Positions 21,618 through 31,777 of a DNA stretch of 64,000 nucleotides are shown here, in pieces. Both the position numbers and the translations under genes were made by a program. Source of the DNA: Rana temporaria (Eukaryota > Chordata > Amphibia > Anura > Ranidae); assembly GCF_905171775.1 (NCBI RefSeq), contig NC_053495.1, forward strand, positions 109,345,409-109,409,408. Reading direction: 5' to 3'. Position 1 is the first letter of the stretch. Each line of letters starts with the position of its first letter. Below the pieces are notes generated by a model. It worked only from the letters and a program-made list of their open reading frames with translations, had not been told where the DNA came from and did no database searches.

Positions 21618-24600
21618 TCAGGCAAACTTCTCAGGGTGAGATCTCTTAAAGGATTGTACCAGACTCTTAGCGTGGATGTTCCCCTCGGGCTCCCACAAAT
21701 TTTCTTCAGGTCTGTACCCCTTCCATTTTATCAAAAACTGATTCTGGTTCCTTCTCCTTCTGTAGTCCAGGATAGCCTCCACTTCGAATTCTTCTTCTCC
21801 ATCTACAATGACAGGATCAGGGGGGGAAGTACTCCGATTTGGAAAAGGATTGGGAATAGAAGGTTTTAACAGCGATACGTGAAATACAGGGTGGACCCTT
21901 AATGAATCTGGGAGTTCTAATTCGTAAGCTACTTCATTGATTCTCCTCCTAACCGGAAATGGCCCTAAAAATTTGGGGCCCAGCTTCTTCGAAGGACATG
22001 CCATCCTCAAATTCGTTGTGGATAACCACACCCGGTCACCAGGAGACAATATTAATTCACCTTGTCTCTTCCTGTCAAAGGCTGTTTTGTTGTGTTCCTG
22101 AGTCTTGGTCATAGTTTCCTGCAAACGTTGGTTATTGGTAGAGAAGAAATTAATTTTCTCCTGGACTGCTCGTACTGTACATTCAGGAAGTGAATTGGGC
22201 AGAAATGAGGGATGGAAGCCAAAATTGGCGAAAAAGGGGGTTTGTTTGGTAGCGGAGTGGATGGAGTTATTGTAGGCGAATTCGGCCAATGGAAGCAGAG
22301 AAATCCAATCATCTTGTGCAAAAGAGGAAAAGCAGCGTAGATACTGTTCGAGAGTCTGATTCGTCCTCTCAGCTTGCCCATTGGTCTGGGGATGATAAGC
22401 GGAGGAAAGGGACAGTTCAATGTCCAGGGCCTTACAGAGGGACCTCCAGAATCGGGAGGTAAATTACACACCCGATCTGAGACGATGTTAGCTGGTCCCC
22501 ACCGTGGAGTCTGATGATTTCCTTAATGAATGCCTGCGCTGTTTCAGAAGCTGAGGGAGTGCCTTTCATTGGAATAAAATGTGCCATCTTTGACAGACGA
22601 TCAACTACCACGAATATAGTGGTATGATCTTCTGCCGGAGGTAATTCAACAATAAAGTCTATGGATAACATTCTCCATGGTCTATCTGGGACAGATAAGG
22701 GCTTTAGAATACCCCAAGCCTTGGTTCTATGGGTCTTGTTTCTGATACAAGTAGTGCAGGATTCAACATACTTTTTACAATCTACCCGTAACTGTGGCCA
22801 CCAAAAGGTACTCTGTACCAAAACGGTGGTTTTGGTTACGCCAAAATGCCCGGCTAATGCATGGTCATGGCAAAGTTCCAAGACAGATACTCGTAGGCTT
22901 TCGGGAGTGTAGATCTTGTCTTCGTGCCAAAATACCCCATCCTTGAACTGCAGTCCTGATTCAGAAGGATGTGTCTGCCCTGTGGAGGCTTGCTTAATTC
23001 GGGAAAGCAGATTTTCCTGAAGATTTCCTGAAGAAGAAGAAAGTTGCCAGGGGCAAGGATGGTATCCGGGGGAGCAATTTCTTTTGACTTGTGAAACATC
23101 AGGGACAGGGCATCAGGTTTAGTATTTTTGGAACCTGGCCGATACGTGACATGGAAGGAAAATCTGGAGAAAAAGAGCGCCCATCTGGCTTGGCGTGGCC
23201 TCAACCTCTTTGCAGACCTCAGATATTCCAGGTTCTTGTGGTCGGTGAATATTAGGATTGGATGGGCAGCTCCCTCCAGCAGGTAGTGCCACTCCTCCAG
23301 TGCAGATTTTATTGCCAATAATTCCCGATCCCCTACATCACAGTTCTTCTCTGCTGTTGAAAGTTTACGTGAAAAAAAGGCTACTGGATGAAGTTGGGCC
23401 TTGGTTCCTTGTCTTTGGGAAAGTATTGCTCCTACGGCAATTTCAGACGCGTCTACCTCAAGAACAAATGGTAGAGAGGAATCTGGGTGTCCCAAAACAG
23501 GAGCAGAGGTAAAGAGTTCCTTAAGGGCCTCAAAGGCTCCTTGGGCCTCAGGGGACCAATGGAAGCGGGTTCCCTGTTTGGTCAATTGGGTGATTGGTGC
23601 AATGATGGCCGAGAAGCCTTTGATAAACTTGCGGTAGAAGTTGGCGAAACCAACGAAACGTTGGATTCCCTTTTTGTCTGCTGGGACTGGCCAGTCCAGG
23701 ATTGCAGAAATCTTATGGGGGTCCATCTTGATGCCTTCACTGGAGATGATTAACCCCAGAAATTGTATACTTTCCTGTTCAAATTCGCACTTTTCAGCTT
23801 TCGCATATAAACCATGTTGACGAAGACGGCCCAGTACGCTTCTGACATGCCTGCGGTGGAATTCAAGGGAAGAAGAAAAGATTAGAATATCGTCCAGGTA
23901 GACGATAACAAATAAGTCCAAAAAGTCTCGGAGGACATCGTTGATAAAATACTGAAAAGTAGCAGGTGCATTGCACAATCCGAAGGGCATCACCAAGTAC
24001 TCAAAGTGTCCGAATCGAGAACGAAAGGCCGTCTTCCACTCGTCCCCATCCCTGATGCGGACTAGATTATAGGCGCCACGGAGGTCAAGTTTGGTGAAAA
24101 CCGTGGCGGCCCCCAGCCTCTGGAATAACTCTGGCACCAGGGGAAGAGGATAACGGTTCTTTACAGTGATTTTGTTTAATTCCCTGTAGTCGACACAAGG
24201 TCGAAGGGTATGGTCCTTTTTCTCGACAAAGAAGATGCCTGCACCTGCTGGAGATGTGGACGGGCGAATAAACCCCTTCTTTAGGTTTTCATCTATGTAT
24301 TCCTTCAATGCCCCTTGTTCTACCTCTGTCAAGGGGAAAATCCTACCAAAAGGGATTTCGGCCCCAGGAAGCAGCTCAATAGGACAGTCGTAGGCTCGAT
24401 GGGGTGGTAGAGCCTCTGCCCTTTGTTTACTGAATACGTCCAGAAAATCATGGTAGGCTTCGGGGATAGACTGGCGTATTTCAGCTTCAGATTCCAGGCA
24501 TAGTAAGGTAGATGGCCCATGAGGATCTTGGGCCCCACAGAACTGCTGGCAGTATGGTGAAGAAAAGGTAACCTCCCCTGTGGCCCAGTTGATGGCAGGG

Positions 24601-24844
24601 TTGTGGACTTGTAGCCAGGGCATGCCAAGGATTACAGGAAATATTGGGGAGGAGATTATGTCCATACGTAAAAGTTCATGGTGGGAACTGGAGATAACGG
24701 CAAGTATCGGAGCAGTCTCTAGAACTACAGGGCCTGATTTGATAGCAGACCCGTCAGCTAAATGAACAGAAAGTCCATGGGTCTTGGGAAGGAGAGGAAT
24801 TTGGTGTTTAGCAGCAAAATAGGAGTCCATGAAACAGCTACAGG
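21618..24844 (-). pseudogene. gypsy pol: protease end, RT, RNase H, integrase, chromodomain (frameshifted)
   Basis: Reading leftward from 24844: the second half of an aspartic protease, then a reverse transcriptase with KLDLRGAYNLVRI, MPFGLCNAPATFQ and the catalytic VYLDDILIF, an RNase H domain (LEVDASEIAVGAIL; FTDHKNLEYL), and an integrase HHCC finger (HDHALAGHFG...CTTCIRNKTH). The integrase core begins normally (LSIDFIVELPP) and is then frameshifted. The C-terminus ends in a chromodomain (FLIKWKGYRPEENLWEP), which in this family directs integration to marked chromatin. Frameshifts lie near 22880 and near 22490; one more separates 22289 from the core. Replication by this copy is not possible. 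Confidence 0.9.
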
Positions 24845-25489
24845 CCCCGGAGCAGGGATGGACTGGGACAAAAATTTGGCCCTGAACTTCATCCAGACCG
24901 GCCCACTTTGTTTTTGCAAACACACACAAAAACAGTATATAAACTATACGCAATTGCGCAAAAAAAACATAAGTAAAACCCCCTGCCCCAACCTCTCACA
25001 AATAAAGAAATAAAATTGTCACTGTGTAGCGCTCCTCTTACCTTCACTGGGTACTGTAGCTGTGACTGGCTCCTGAGTCCTCTGTGGGTGGGTGGCTGGC
25101 AGGCGCCCTGCTGTGGCTGGTTGGCTCCCTGGTGTGGGTGAGTCACCATGGGTGGTTGGCTGGCATTCTGCTGTGGAAGGTCACCGTTGCCGGTTGGCTT
25201 CTGTGAGTGGCTGGCTGACACCCTGTTGTGACTATCTGGTTTCCTGGTGTGGGTGGGTCACCATGGGTGGCTGGCTGGCACCCTGGCTCTGCTGTGGGTG
25301 GGTCACTATGGGTGGCTGTATCCCTGGCCCTGCTGTGGGTGGGTCGCCGTGAGTAGCTTGCTTCTGTGGGTGGCTGCCTGGCTCCCTGCTGTGGACCAGT
25401 GGGTGAGTAGCTGGCATGGTGCACTCTGCTATTGGTGGCTAGCCTGGCTCTCTGCTTTGGGTCAGTGGGTGGCTGGAATGGTGCACCCT

Positions 25490-26230
25490 GCTGTGGCTGA
25501 CAGAGAGGGGGACTGACAGAGAGGGGTGGGCGGACAGAGGCATGGGCTGACAGAGAGAGGGGGGCTGACAGAGAGAGGTGGGCTAACAGAGGGGGGTGGG
25601 CTGACAGAGAAGGGGTGGGCTGACAGAGGGTGACAGAGAGGGGGCTGACAGAGGGGTGGGCTGACAGAGAAGGGGTGGGCTGATGGGGGGACTGACAGAG
25701 GGTGGGCTGACAGGGGGGGTGGGCTGACAGAGATGGGGTGGGCTGACAGGGGGGCTGACAGAGGAAGAGGGGGGACAGAGAGGGGGCTGACAGAGAGGGG
25801 TGGGCTAACAGAGGGGGGTGGGCTGACAGAGGAAGGTGGGCTGACAGAGAAGGGGTAGGCTTACAGAGGGGGGCTGACAGAGAGGGGGCTGACAGAGAAG
25901 AGGTGGGCTGACAGGGGGGACTGACAGAGGGAGAGGGGGGACAGAGATGGGGGCTTTCAGAGAGGGGTGGGCTGACAGAGAAGGGGTGGGCTGACAGAGG
26001 GCAACAGAGAATGGGGGCTGACAGAGGGGGGTGGGTTGACAGAGGGCGGCAGAAAGGGGGGCTGATAGAGGGGGGACTGACAGAGGCGGTGGGCTGACAG
26101 AGAAGGTTGGGCTGACAGAGGGGGGCTGACCAAGGGGGCAGGGCTAACAGAGGGGGGCTGACCAAAGGGGCAGGGCTGACAGAGGGGGGCTGACCAAGGG
26201 GGCAGGGCTGACAGAGGGGGTAGATGAGAG
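25490..26230. repeat. GA-rich minisatellite (GGGCTGACAGAGAGGGG type) in hAT K
   Basis: About 35-40 units of 16-24 bp, all variants of GGGCTGACAGAGAGGGG, with indels of the G and A runs. A purine-rich strand of more than 700 bp could form triplex or stall polymerases. Confidence 0.9.
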
Positions 26231-26371
26231 AGACCTCGGAAAATACACAGCGCACCAGGCAGAGAGGCGGAACTCCGGCAGCAAGTGGTCTTGATCACCA
26301 CCAAAGACCAGCCCCGCCTGGCCGCATCCACACATGATCAGCTCAGAAGAGCCAATTGCAGGGCGCTCCGT

Positions 26372-26470
26372 GGACTACAATTCCCAGAATGCCACAGCAT
26401 GCGGCCACACACATGCCCCCTTTCGGCCAATAACATGCTGTTTATGTGGACTACGATTCCCAGAATGCCA
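26372..26470 (+). promoter_or_regulatory. Two ZNF143/Staf-type sites in hAT K
   Basis: ACTACAATTCCCAGAATGC at about 26374-26392 and the one-base variant ACTACGATTCCCAGAATGC at about 26450-26468 match the long ZNF143 (Staf) consensus ACTACAATTCCCAGAATGC; the first is exact. Both are followed by CC.C.GCATG. A CCAAT-like GGCCAATAA lies between them (about 26425). This looks like a promoter or boundary module; activity is not shown. Confidence 0.65.
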
Positions 26471-26862
26471 CCGCATGCACCCAGTCGCCACTGCTGTGCC
26501 CCTGCCCGGCTGTTCTGCATATAAATTGGGACAGCTTGGGGGGAAATTGCCAAAGTGACGTCACTCACGGCCGGAGGCTTAAGGGAATTATCATGGGAGG
26601 AGGCAGCCTCCTCCCATAGTAATCCCCTCCCGCCTACGGCCGCGAGTGACGTCACGCCGCTAGGACGGGGGCAGGGCTGTAAATTTAGGAGGAGAGAAGT
26701 GTCGAGTGATGATGGCTATTGGCTGGCGCTGCCGCCGGGTGCAGGAGCATTAGCATAAATGTGACGAGGCGAGAGAGAGACACTGACAGCCGGCCCACTG
26801 AGCCATCGGCCCACCGGGAAACTCCCGGTAGTCCCGATGGCCAGTCCATCCCTGCCCCAGAG

Positions 26863-27944
26863 TCAATAATGGCAGGTGTTAGCAGAGTCTTTCCTGGAAG
26901 CTGGAACGACACAGAAAGGGCAAGGTGAGATGCAGGCTGGGTAATAAAGTCTGTATGGCTAGGAGACATGGAGAGACACTTACGGAGCTTTAGAGGACAG
27001 TTCCTGACATAGTGGCCGGGTCCACCGCAGTACAGACACAGATTATTTACACGATGTCGTTGACGCTCTTCAGGAGTAAGGGAAGGACGAAGGACGCCCA
27101 GCTGCATGGGCTCAGGTGTGTCAGCTGTAGGGGCAGGTGATGCAATGGGTACTGGGTGTAGATGACTTAGGGCCTTGGGAAGCATCCAGGTTGGACGAGA
27201 AAACCCCTTCGCTCTCTCAGCCCTTCGCTCTCTTAGGCGTTGATCGATTTGTATGGCTAAATCGATCAGCGCATTCAAAGTCTGTGGAACCCCAACTCTA
27301 GCCAGTTCATCTTTCAGAGGATCTGATAGTCCCATGCGGAACTGATAATGAAGAGCAGCGTCGTTCCAGTCTGTATCTGCGCTCCACCGCCTAAACTCAG
27401 CGACATAGTCCTCTGCTGCCCTGCGACCCTGCTGAAGGGTACGTAAAGCAGCTTCTGCAGTTGCTGAAAGCTGGGGGTCTTCGTAAAGCTGTGCCATAGC
27501 GTCAAAGAAGGTGGTAAGGTTGGTCACGGACTCATCCTTTCGTTCTAGGAGGCGGTGGGCCCAGGTTTGGGGTTCTCCAGTAAGTAAGGAGATCACAAAG
27601 CCCACTTTGGTGACTTCCAGAGAGAAGGTTCGTGGCTGAAGGGCGAAATACAGCTCACAGGAATTATGAAAGGCCCTGAAGCTACTTCGATTTCCAGAGA
27701 ACTTTTCAGGTGTGGGGACCCTGGGTTCCGGAGGAAGCATCACCACAGTTGGTGTCGATCCTGTCCCAGCAGAAGAGGTGGATGCGTGGGAAGATCCCTG
27801 GCCTCCAGTGGGGTTGGACAGAACCAGCACCCGTTCTTCTAGCTGGGTGTAGCCGTGCTGAAGATTCTTAACTGCTTCAGTTAAACCAGCCAGGTGCTGA
27901 CACAGTTCTTTCATAGGGGAGACTCTCTGCTCGGGCTCAGACAT
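26863..27944 (-). pseudogene. gypsy gag and start of protease, cut by hAT K
   Basis: The ATG at 27944 opens MSEPEQRVSPMKELCQHL, then a sushi/PEG10-like capsid region (FSGNRSSFRAFHNSCELYF; VGFVISLLTGEPQTWAHRLL) and a CCHC zinc knuckle (CLYCGGPGHYVRNC) near residue 310. Gag would form the particle and bind element RNA. The frame runs on without a stop into protease and reaches the active-site triad region IIDSGA at the hAT K insertion, so gag and pol appear to be one long frame in this lineage. The open frame shown to 26685 ends inside hAT K and that tail is not element protein. The start codon directly abuts the PBS. Confidence 0.88.
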
Positions 27945-27955
27945 GGCTGTCTGCT
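27945..27955 (-). promoter_or_regulatory. Primer-binding site with self-priming complementarity
   Basis: AGCAGACAGCC on the minus strand, two bases inside the 5' LTR boundary and directly before the gag ATG. It is the exact complement of the 11 nt at the predicted RNA start (21436-21426). I do not recognise a tRNA 3' end here. In Tf1 the same 11-nt arrangement primes reverse transcription from the RNA's own 5' end. Confidence 0.65.
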
Positions 27956-27957
27956 AC

Positions 27958-28299
27958 TGTCACGTACCTGATGGTGATGAGCCCGAATTGTAGAGGTCGG
28001 CCTCCCTTACAGCTCCCACTCATGGCCCCCTGATAGGATAACAGAAGGCACAGGAGTAAGGAGGGGCACAGGAGTAAGGAGGGGCACAGGTGTCTGGCAG
28101 GATCAACAGGAAGAGGTAGTGGGTCAGTCTAGTAGAAGCTTCCTTGCAGGAACTGGAATACCGGAACTGGATCAGCTCAGCAGACAGGATAGGTCCAATA
28201 GACTGGATCAGCTTAGCAGACCGGATCAGCTCAGCAACTGGACTGGAACTAGGACAAACTGGAATCGTTCAGCTGGACTGGAACTAGGACAAACTGGAA
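27958..28299 (-). repeat. 5' LTR of the gypsy element, truncated to 342 bp
   Basis: It starts TGTCACGTACC and matches 18247-18610 with scattered differences, then stops after 'gacaaactggaa' and passes directly into the 46-bp minisatellite. About 460 bp, including U3 with the promoter and the predicted RNA start, are missing. The result is a promoterless 5' end. Confidence 0.88.
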
Positions 28300-28850
28300 G
28301 TAGCTTTATGTGCAAACTACAGAGCACAAGTGCAGTACACACCAAGTAGCTTTATGTGCAAACTACAGAGCACACGTGCAGTACACACCAAGTAGGTTTA
28401 GGTGCAAACTACAGAGCACAAGTGCAGTACACACCAAGTAGCTGTATGTGCAAACTACAGAGCACAAGTGCAGTACACACCAAGTAGCTTTATGTGCAAA
28501 CTACAAAGCACACGTGCAGTACACACCAAGTAGCTTTAGGTGCAAACTACAGAGCACAAGTGCAGTACACACCAAGTAGCTTTATGTGCAAACTACAGAG
28601 CACACGTGCAGTACACACCAAGTAACTTTAGGTGCAAACTACAGAGCACAAGTGCAGTACACACCAAGTAGCTTTATGTGCAAACTACAGAGCACATGTG
28701 CAGTACACACCAAGTAACTTTAGGTGCAAACTACAGAGCACAAGTGCAGTACACACCAAGTAGCTTTAGGTGTAAACTACAGAGCACAAGTGTAGTACAC
28801 ACCAAGTAGCTTTAGGTGCAAACTACTGAGCACACGGGCAATACACCACG
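28300..28850. repeat. 46-bp minisatellite in the hAT-A leader, right block
   Basis: About twelve further units of the array seen at 17880-18246, resuming in the middle of a unit (GTAGCTTTATG). Together the array has about 20 units and sits between the hAT-A promoter (30474) and the transposase start (17863). Confidence 0.92.
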
Positions 28851-28983
28851 TGAGAATACTGCAGCTACCACAATCAACTGCCTGACAGTAAATTAGGAAG
28901 AACTGGTCTAGCTAAATTATACAGTGTATAAATATATGTACAACACCTGTGATGTATATGTATCCTCTACACACTGTAACTTT

Positions 28984-30349
28984 TAGACATGTGCATTCGT
29001 TTTTCGTCTGAATGCATTTTCGTCCGAAAGCACAGAAAACGAAAACAGAAAGATCCGACATAAACAAATGCTTTATTTTCATTTTCGTTGCGGTCGAATG
29101 TGCCTAACCTTAACTATATTAGTCCAATATTATTCTACATGAAGAGAAAAGATTCGACATAGAGAGAAAAGATTCGACATAGAGAGACATGAAGATTCGA
29201 CATAGAAAGACATAAGGAGTCTTTTTTTTTTTTAAAGATTCTGTCTAATCTTTTTTTTTTGCTTAGAACATTCGACAGACACCATGGGCCAGATTCAGAT
29301 AGGTCAGCGGATCTTTATATCCGCGTAACCTATCTGATTTACGTTACGCCGGCGCAAGTTTTTGAGGCAAGTGCTTTATTCAGAAAGTACTTGCCTCAAA
29401 AGTTGCGGCGGCGTATCGTAAATTTTAATTCCGCGGCTAGGGGGTGTGTAACATTTAAATCAGGTGCGTCCCCGCGCTGAACGAACTGCGCATGCGCCGT
29501 CCGCTAAATTTCCCAGCTTGCATTGCTCTAAATGACGTCGCTAGGACGTCATTGGTTTTGACGTGAACATAAATTACGTCCATCCGTATTCGCGAACGAC
29601 TTACGCAAACAACGTAAAAAATTCAAAATTCGACCCGGGAACGACGGCCATACTTAGCATAGGATACGCCACATATAGCAGGGGTAACTATGCCCCGAAA
29701 AAAGCCGAATGCAAACAACGTAAAAAAAAAGCGACGGGCGGTCGTTCGTTTCTGAAACTCCTCATTTGCATATTCCTCGTGTATCCAAACGGAAGCGCCA
29801 CCTAGCGGCCAGCGTGAGATTGCAGACTAAGATCCGACGGTGTAAGCCACTTACACCTGGCGGATCTTAGGGAGATCTATGTGGAACCTGATTCTATGAA
29901 TCAGGCGCATAGATCCGACCGACGTAACTCAGAGATACGACGGCGTATCAGGAGATACGCCGTCGTATCTCTATCTGAATCTGCCCCCATAAGCCTTCAA
30001 TGACATATTCGACATCGAGAGACATGAAGATTCGACATCGAGAGACATGAAGATTCGACATCGAGAGACATGAAGATTCGACATCGAGAGACATGAAGAG
30101 TTGAAATTGATATATTTTTTTTTTTTAAAGATTCTGTCGAATCTTCTTTTTTTTTTTTTTCTTAGAACATTCGACAGACACCATAAGCCTTCAATGACAG
30201 ATTCGATCTTAATTTGTATTTTTGGACGAATGCATTTTTTTAACGAAAAATGAAATAAATAAAAACGAATTTCGGGAGTAACTAAATAAATTTATTTTTC
30301 GGACGATAACGAAATTACGAAACAAAATATTTCAGTGTGCACATGTCTA
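28984..30349. mobile_element. Small hAT (D) in hAT-A, perfect 8-bp target duplication
   Basis: The ends are TAGACATGTGCATTCG and the inverse of GTGCACATGTCTA. GTAACTTT is repeated at 28976-28983 and 30350-30357. The subterminal regions are rich in ATTCGTTTTCG-type sequence. Inside is a family of about 24-bp repeats (ATTCGACATAGAGAGACATG, 29150-29215 and 30005-30110) and a nested MITE at about 29286-29988. No coding capacity. Confidence 0.88.
29286..29988. mobile_element. MITE with GGGCCAGATTCAGATAG ends, nested in hAT D
   Basis: The ends are GGGCCAGATTCAGATAG and the inverse CTATCTGAATCTGCCC. The undisturbed sequence 'cgacagacaccataagccttcaatgaca' exists nearby at 30170-30198, so the insertion split 'caccat|aagcc' and duplicated CAT or CCAT. 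Subterminal hairpins (29815-29955) and TACGCCGTCGTATC motifs are present. Superfamily uncertain. Confidence 0.75.
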
Positions 30350-30398
30350 GTAACTTTAACTGACTAGCCTGCCTGCTCTATCTACCTAGAAAAAAAGA

Positions 30399-30418
30399 CA
30401 CTCTCTCTCTCTCTCTCT
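30399..30418. repeat. (CT)n microsatellite
   Basis: About ten CT dinucleotides in the hAT-A leader, immediately downstream (minus strand) of the promoter. Confidence 0.9.
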
Positions 30419-30473
30419 GACAGATCTCTAACCAGCACCGCAACACACTACACAAGGCCGCCCTGCAGGCGGC

Positions 30474-30481
30474 CTTTTATA
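30474..30481 (-). promoter_or_regulatory. TATA box of the hAT-A transposase gene
   Basis: TATAAAAG on the minus strand inside CACTATAAAAGGCCGCC. Upstream (30500-30610) are five TTGGCC/GGCCAA motifs, several as CCAAT-box sequence (GATTGGCC). The site lies about 285 bp inside the element end, a normal place for a hAT promoter. The predicted start is near 30445-30450. Confidence 0.65.
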
Positions 30482-30773
30482 GTGTGGGGCGTGTACTAAA
30501 GCCCTGAGCCATATTTGGCCAAAGCCACCGTGACTTTGGCCAATTATGGCTCTCCGTTTTTTGCGCGCTGTGATTGGCCAAGGATGCGGGTCATAGTGCA
30601 TGCTTGGCCAATCATCAGCCAGCAATGCCGCACTGAATTATGGGCCATGACGTGTCACTCGATTTTGGCGCGAACGGCCCGTAATGTTCGTCTTTCCACG
30701 AACGATCAAACATACGATGTTCGAGTCGAACATGGGTTTGATTCGAACACGGAGCTCATCCCTAGTCAGGTGG

Positions 30774-30837
30774 TAGAACTTCCTTGGCAGTACATAAAGT
30801 GGTCATGGTGCCTGTCACTACAGAAGTGGTGATGGTG
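30774..30837. other. Short unassigned flank between hAT-A and LINE F
   Basis: Sixty-four bases continuing the sequence that hAT-A interrupted at 5885. Nothing recognisable. Confidence 0.4.
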
Positions 30838-30930
30838 AGGGGCGTGGCCTGGACATGGAGTAAAGCTGCTTTTCTCTAGAGCTCCCGGCCCCGGCCTTTC
30901 CTTACCAGCAAACACCCTATTTAGATCGGA

Positions 30931-31774
30931 ATGCAATCAGCTAAAAAGTACAAGACAAGAGCAGCAACACGGGTGACCAGTTCCAGCGCATCCTCCGGTG
31001 ACATAAATTGCTTTTTCAAGCTAAAACAAAAGAACTCTCCCGGAGCTAGAGTGGCAGCACCATGAGGCACCCCATGTGGCGCTCCAACAGAGGCCCTAGA
31101 ACAAAGCAAGTGGGACCTTTCTCCTGACAACCCCGCCTCTCCGGACCGTTCACCGAACACACAGAGGACACCACTACCAGACATGGCAGCCTCCATGCAA
31201 ACGCCCGGGTGTAGCCAGGCAGACATAGACATTCGGGCACTTCTACATGCTCTCCCCACTAGAACAGACGTTGAGGCACTCATCCTCCGCTTAGAAGAAA
31301 CCCTCCTTCGAGATTTCCAGTAGGTGAAGGCTGATGTATCCACCTTGGCAGACAGGGTGACCTCAGGGGAGGCTTCTTTCTCTGCACTAGAAAATCAAGG
31401 GTCTGAGATGGAGAGGTTTTGTGACCAGCATCGGGACACCACTATTGCACTCCAGCTCCACATGGAAGACATTGAGGACCGGAGCCGCCGCAACAACCTG
31501 CGTCTCCGGGCATACCGGAGACTGTGGAGGCAAAGGTCCTAGGGGAGGCGGTGCAGGACCTCTTCCGTACCATCCTGGAGGACCCGACAGGTGCCATCAA
31601 AGTAGACAGGGCGCCTAGAGCCCTGGGTCCCAGATTGGCAGACCCGCGATGTTGTGTGCAGATTGTTGCAATACACGCAAAAGGACACTATCCTACGCAG
31701 GGAATGGGAGCAAGGTGAGGTGATGCTGGAGGGTGCGCAGATTCAAATTTTGCCTGATCTTTCCAGGACGACAC
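30931..31774 (+). pseudogene. LINE F ORF1 protein, N-terminal part
   Basis: The ATG at 30931 opens MQSAKKYKTRAATR. A frame with stops near 31063 and at 31321-31323 follows. A coiled-coil-like region (ADRVTSGEASFSALENQ) leads to the L1 ORF1 hallmark MEDIEDRSRRNNLRLR (about 31459-31507), then a frameshift, and LPDLSRTTL at the MITE insertion. ORF1p of L1 is an RNA-binding trimer packaging the LINE RNA. Its continuation is at 32179-32230 and 46784-47041. Confidence 0.8.
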
Positions 31775-31777
31775 TAA

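Larger units (their letters stand above)
24853..26854. mobile_element. 2.0-kb non-autonomous hAT (K) in the protease active site of the gypsy element
   Basis: The ends are CAGGGATGGACTGG and the inverse CCAGTCCATCCCTG. CCCCGGAG (24845-24852) and CCCCAGAG (26855-26862) form an 8-bp duplication with one mismatch. Contents: a GGGTGG-rich repeat (25080-25450), a GACAGAG minisatellite (25490-26230) and a promoter-like block (26340-26530). No transposase. Long minus-strand frames (up to 370 codons) are repeat translations rich in serine and proline. Confidence 0.88.
18247..28299 (-). mobile_element. Ty3/gypsy chromodomain (sushi/Tf1-like) retrotransposon, nested in hAT-A
   Basis: On the minus strand the order is 5' LTR (28299-27958, truncated), PBS, gag, protease, RT, RNase H, integrase, chromodomain, polypurine tract, 3' LTR (21582-18247). 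It sits in the 46-bp minisatellite of hAT-A. Removing the foldback (2534 bp) and hAT K (2002 bp) leaves about 5.5 kb, normal for this group. No 5-bp target duplication is visible because the outer part of the 5' LTR is missing. Frameshifts in integrase and the protease insertion make it defective. Confidence 0.9.
5894..30765 (-). mobile_element. hAT-A: autonomous-type hAT transposon, 24.9 kb including nested insertions
   Basis: The termini TAGGGATGAGCCGAA and the inverse TTCGAACACGG...GCTCATCCCTA are flanked by a perfect 8-bp duplication GTCAGGTG at 5886-5893 and 30766-30773. Taking out the insertions at 6561, 10445, 18247 and 28984 leaves about 5.8 kb, normal for a BED-finger hAT. The transposase reads right to left: N-terminus at 17863-16613, the rest at 10444-8403, 3' flank 8400-5894, and promoter plus 5' leader with a 46-bp minisatellite out to 30765. 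The transposase is broken, so this copy is dead. Confidence 0.88.

Noticed and set aside
25143..26255. A 370-codon minus-strand frame rich in serine and proline
   Set aside because: Produced by the GACAGAG minisatellite in hAT K; no domain, start context or conservation signal.
30455..30480. GGCCGCC/GGCGGCC hairpin followed by T-run, like an intrinsic terminator
   Set aside because: The context is a eukaryotic transposon promoter; on the minus strand the T-run is the TATA box TATAAAAG.
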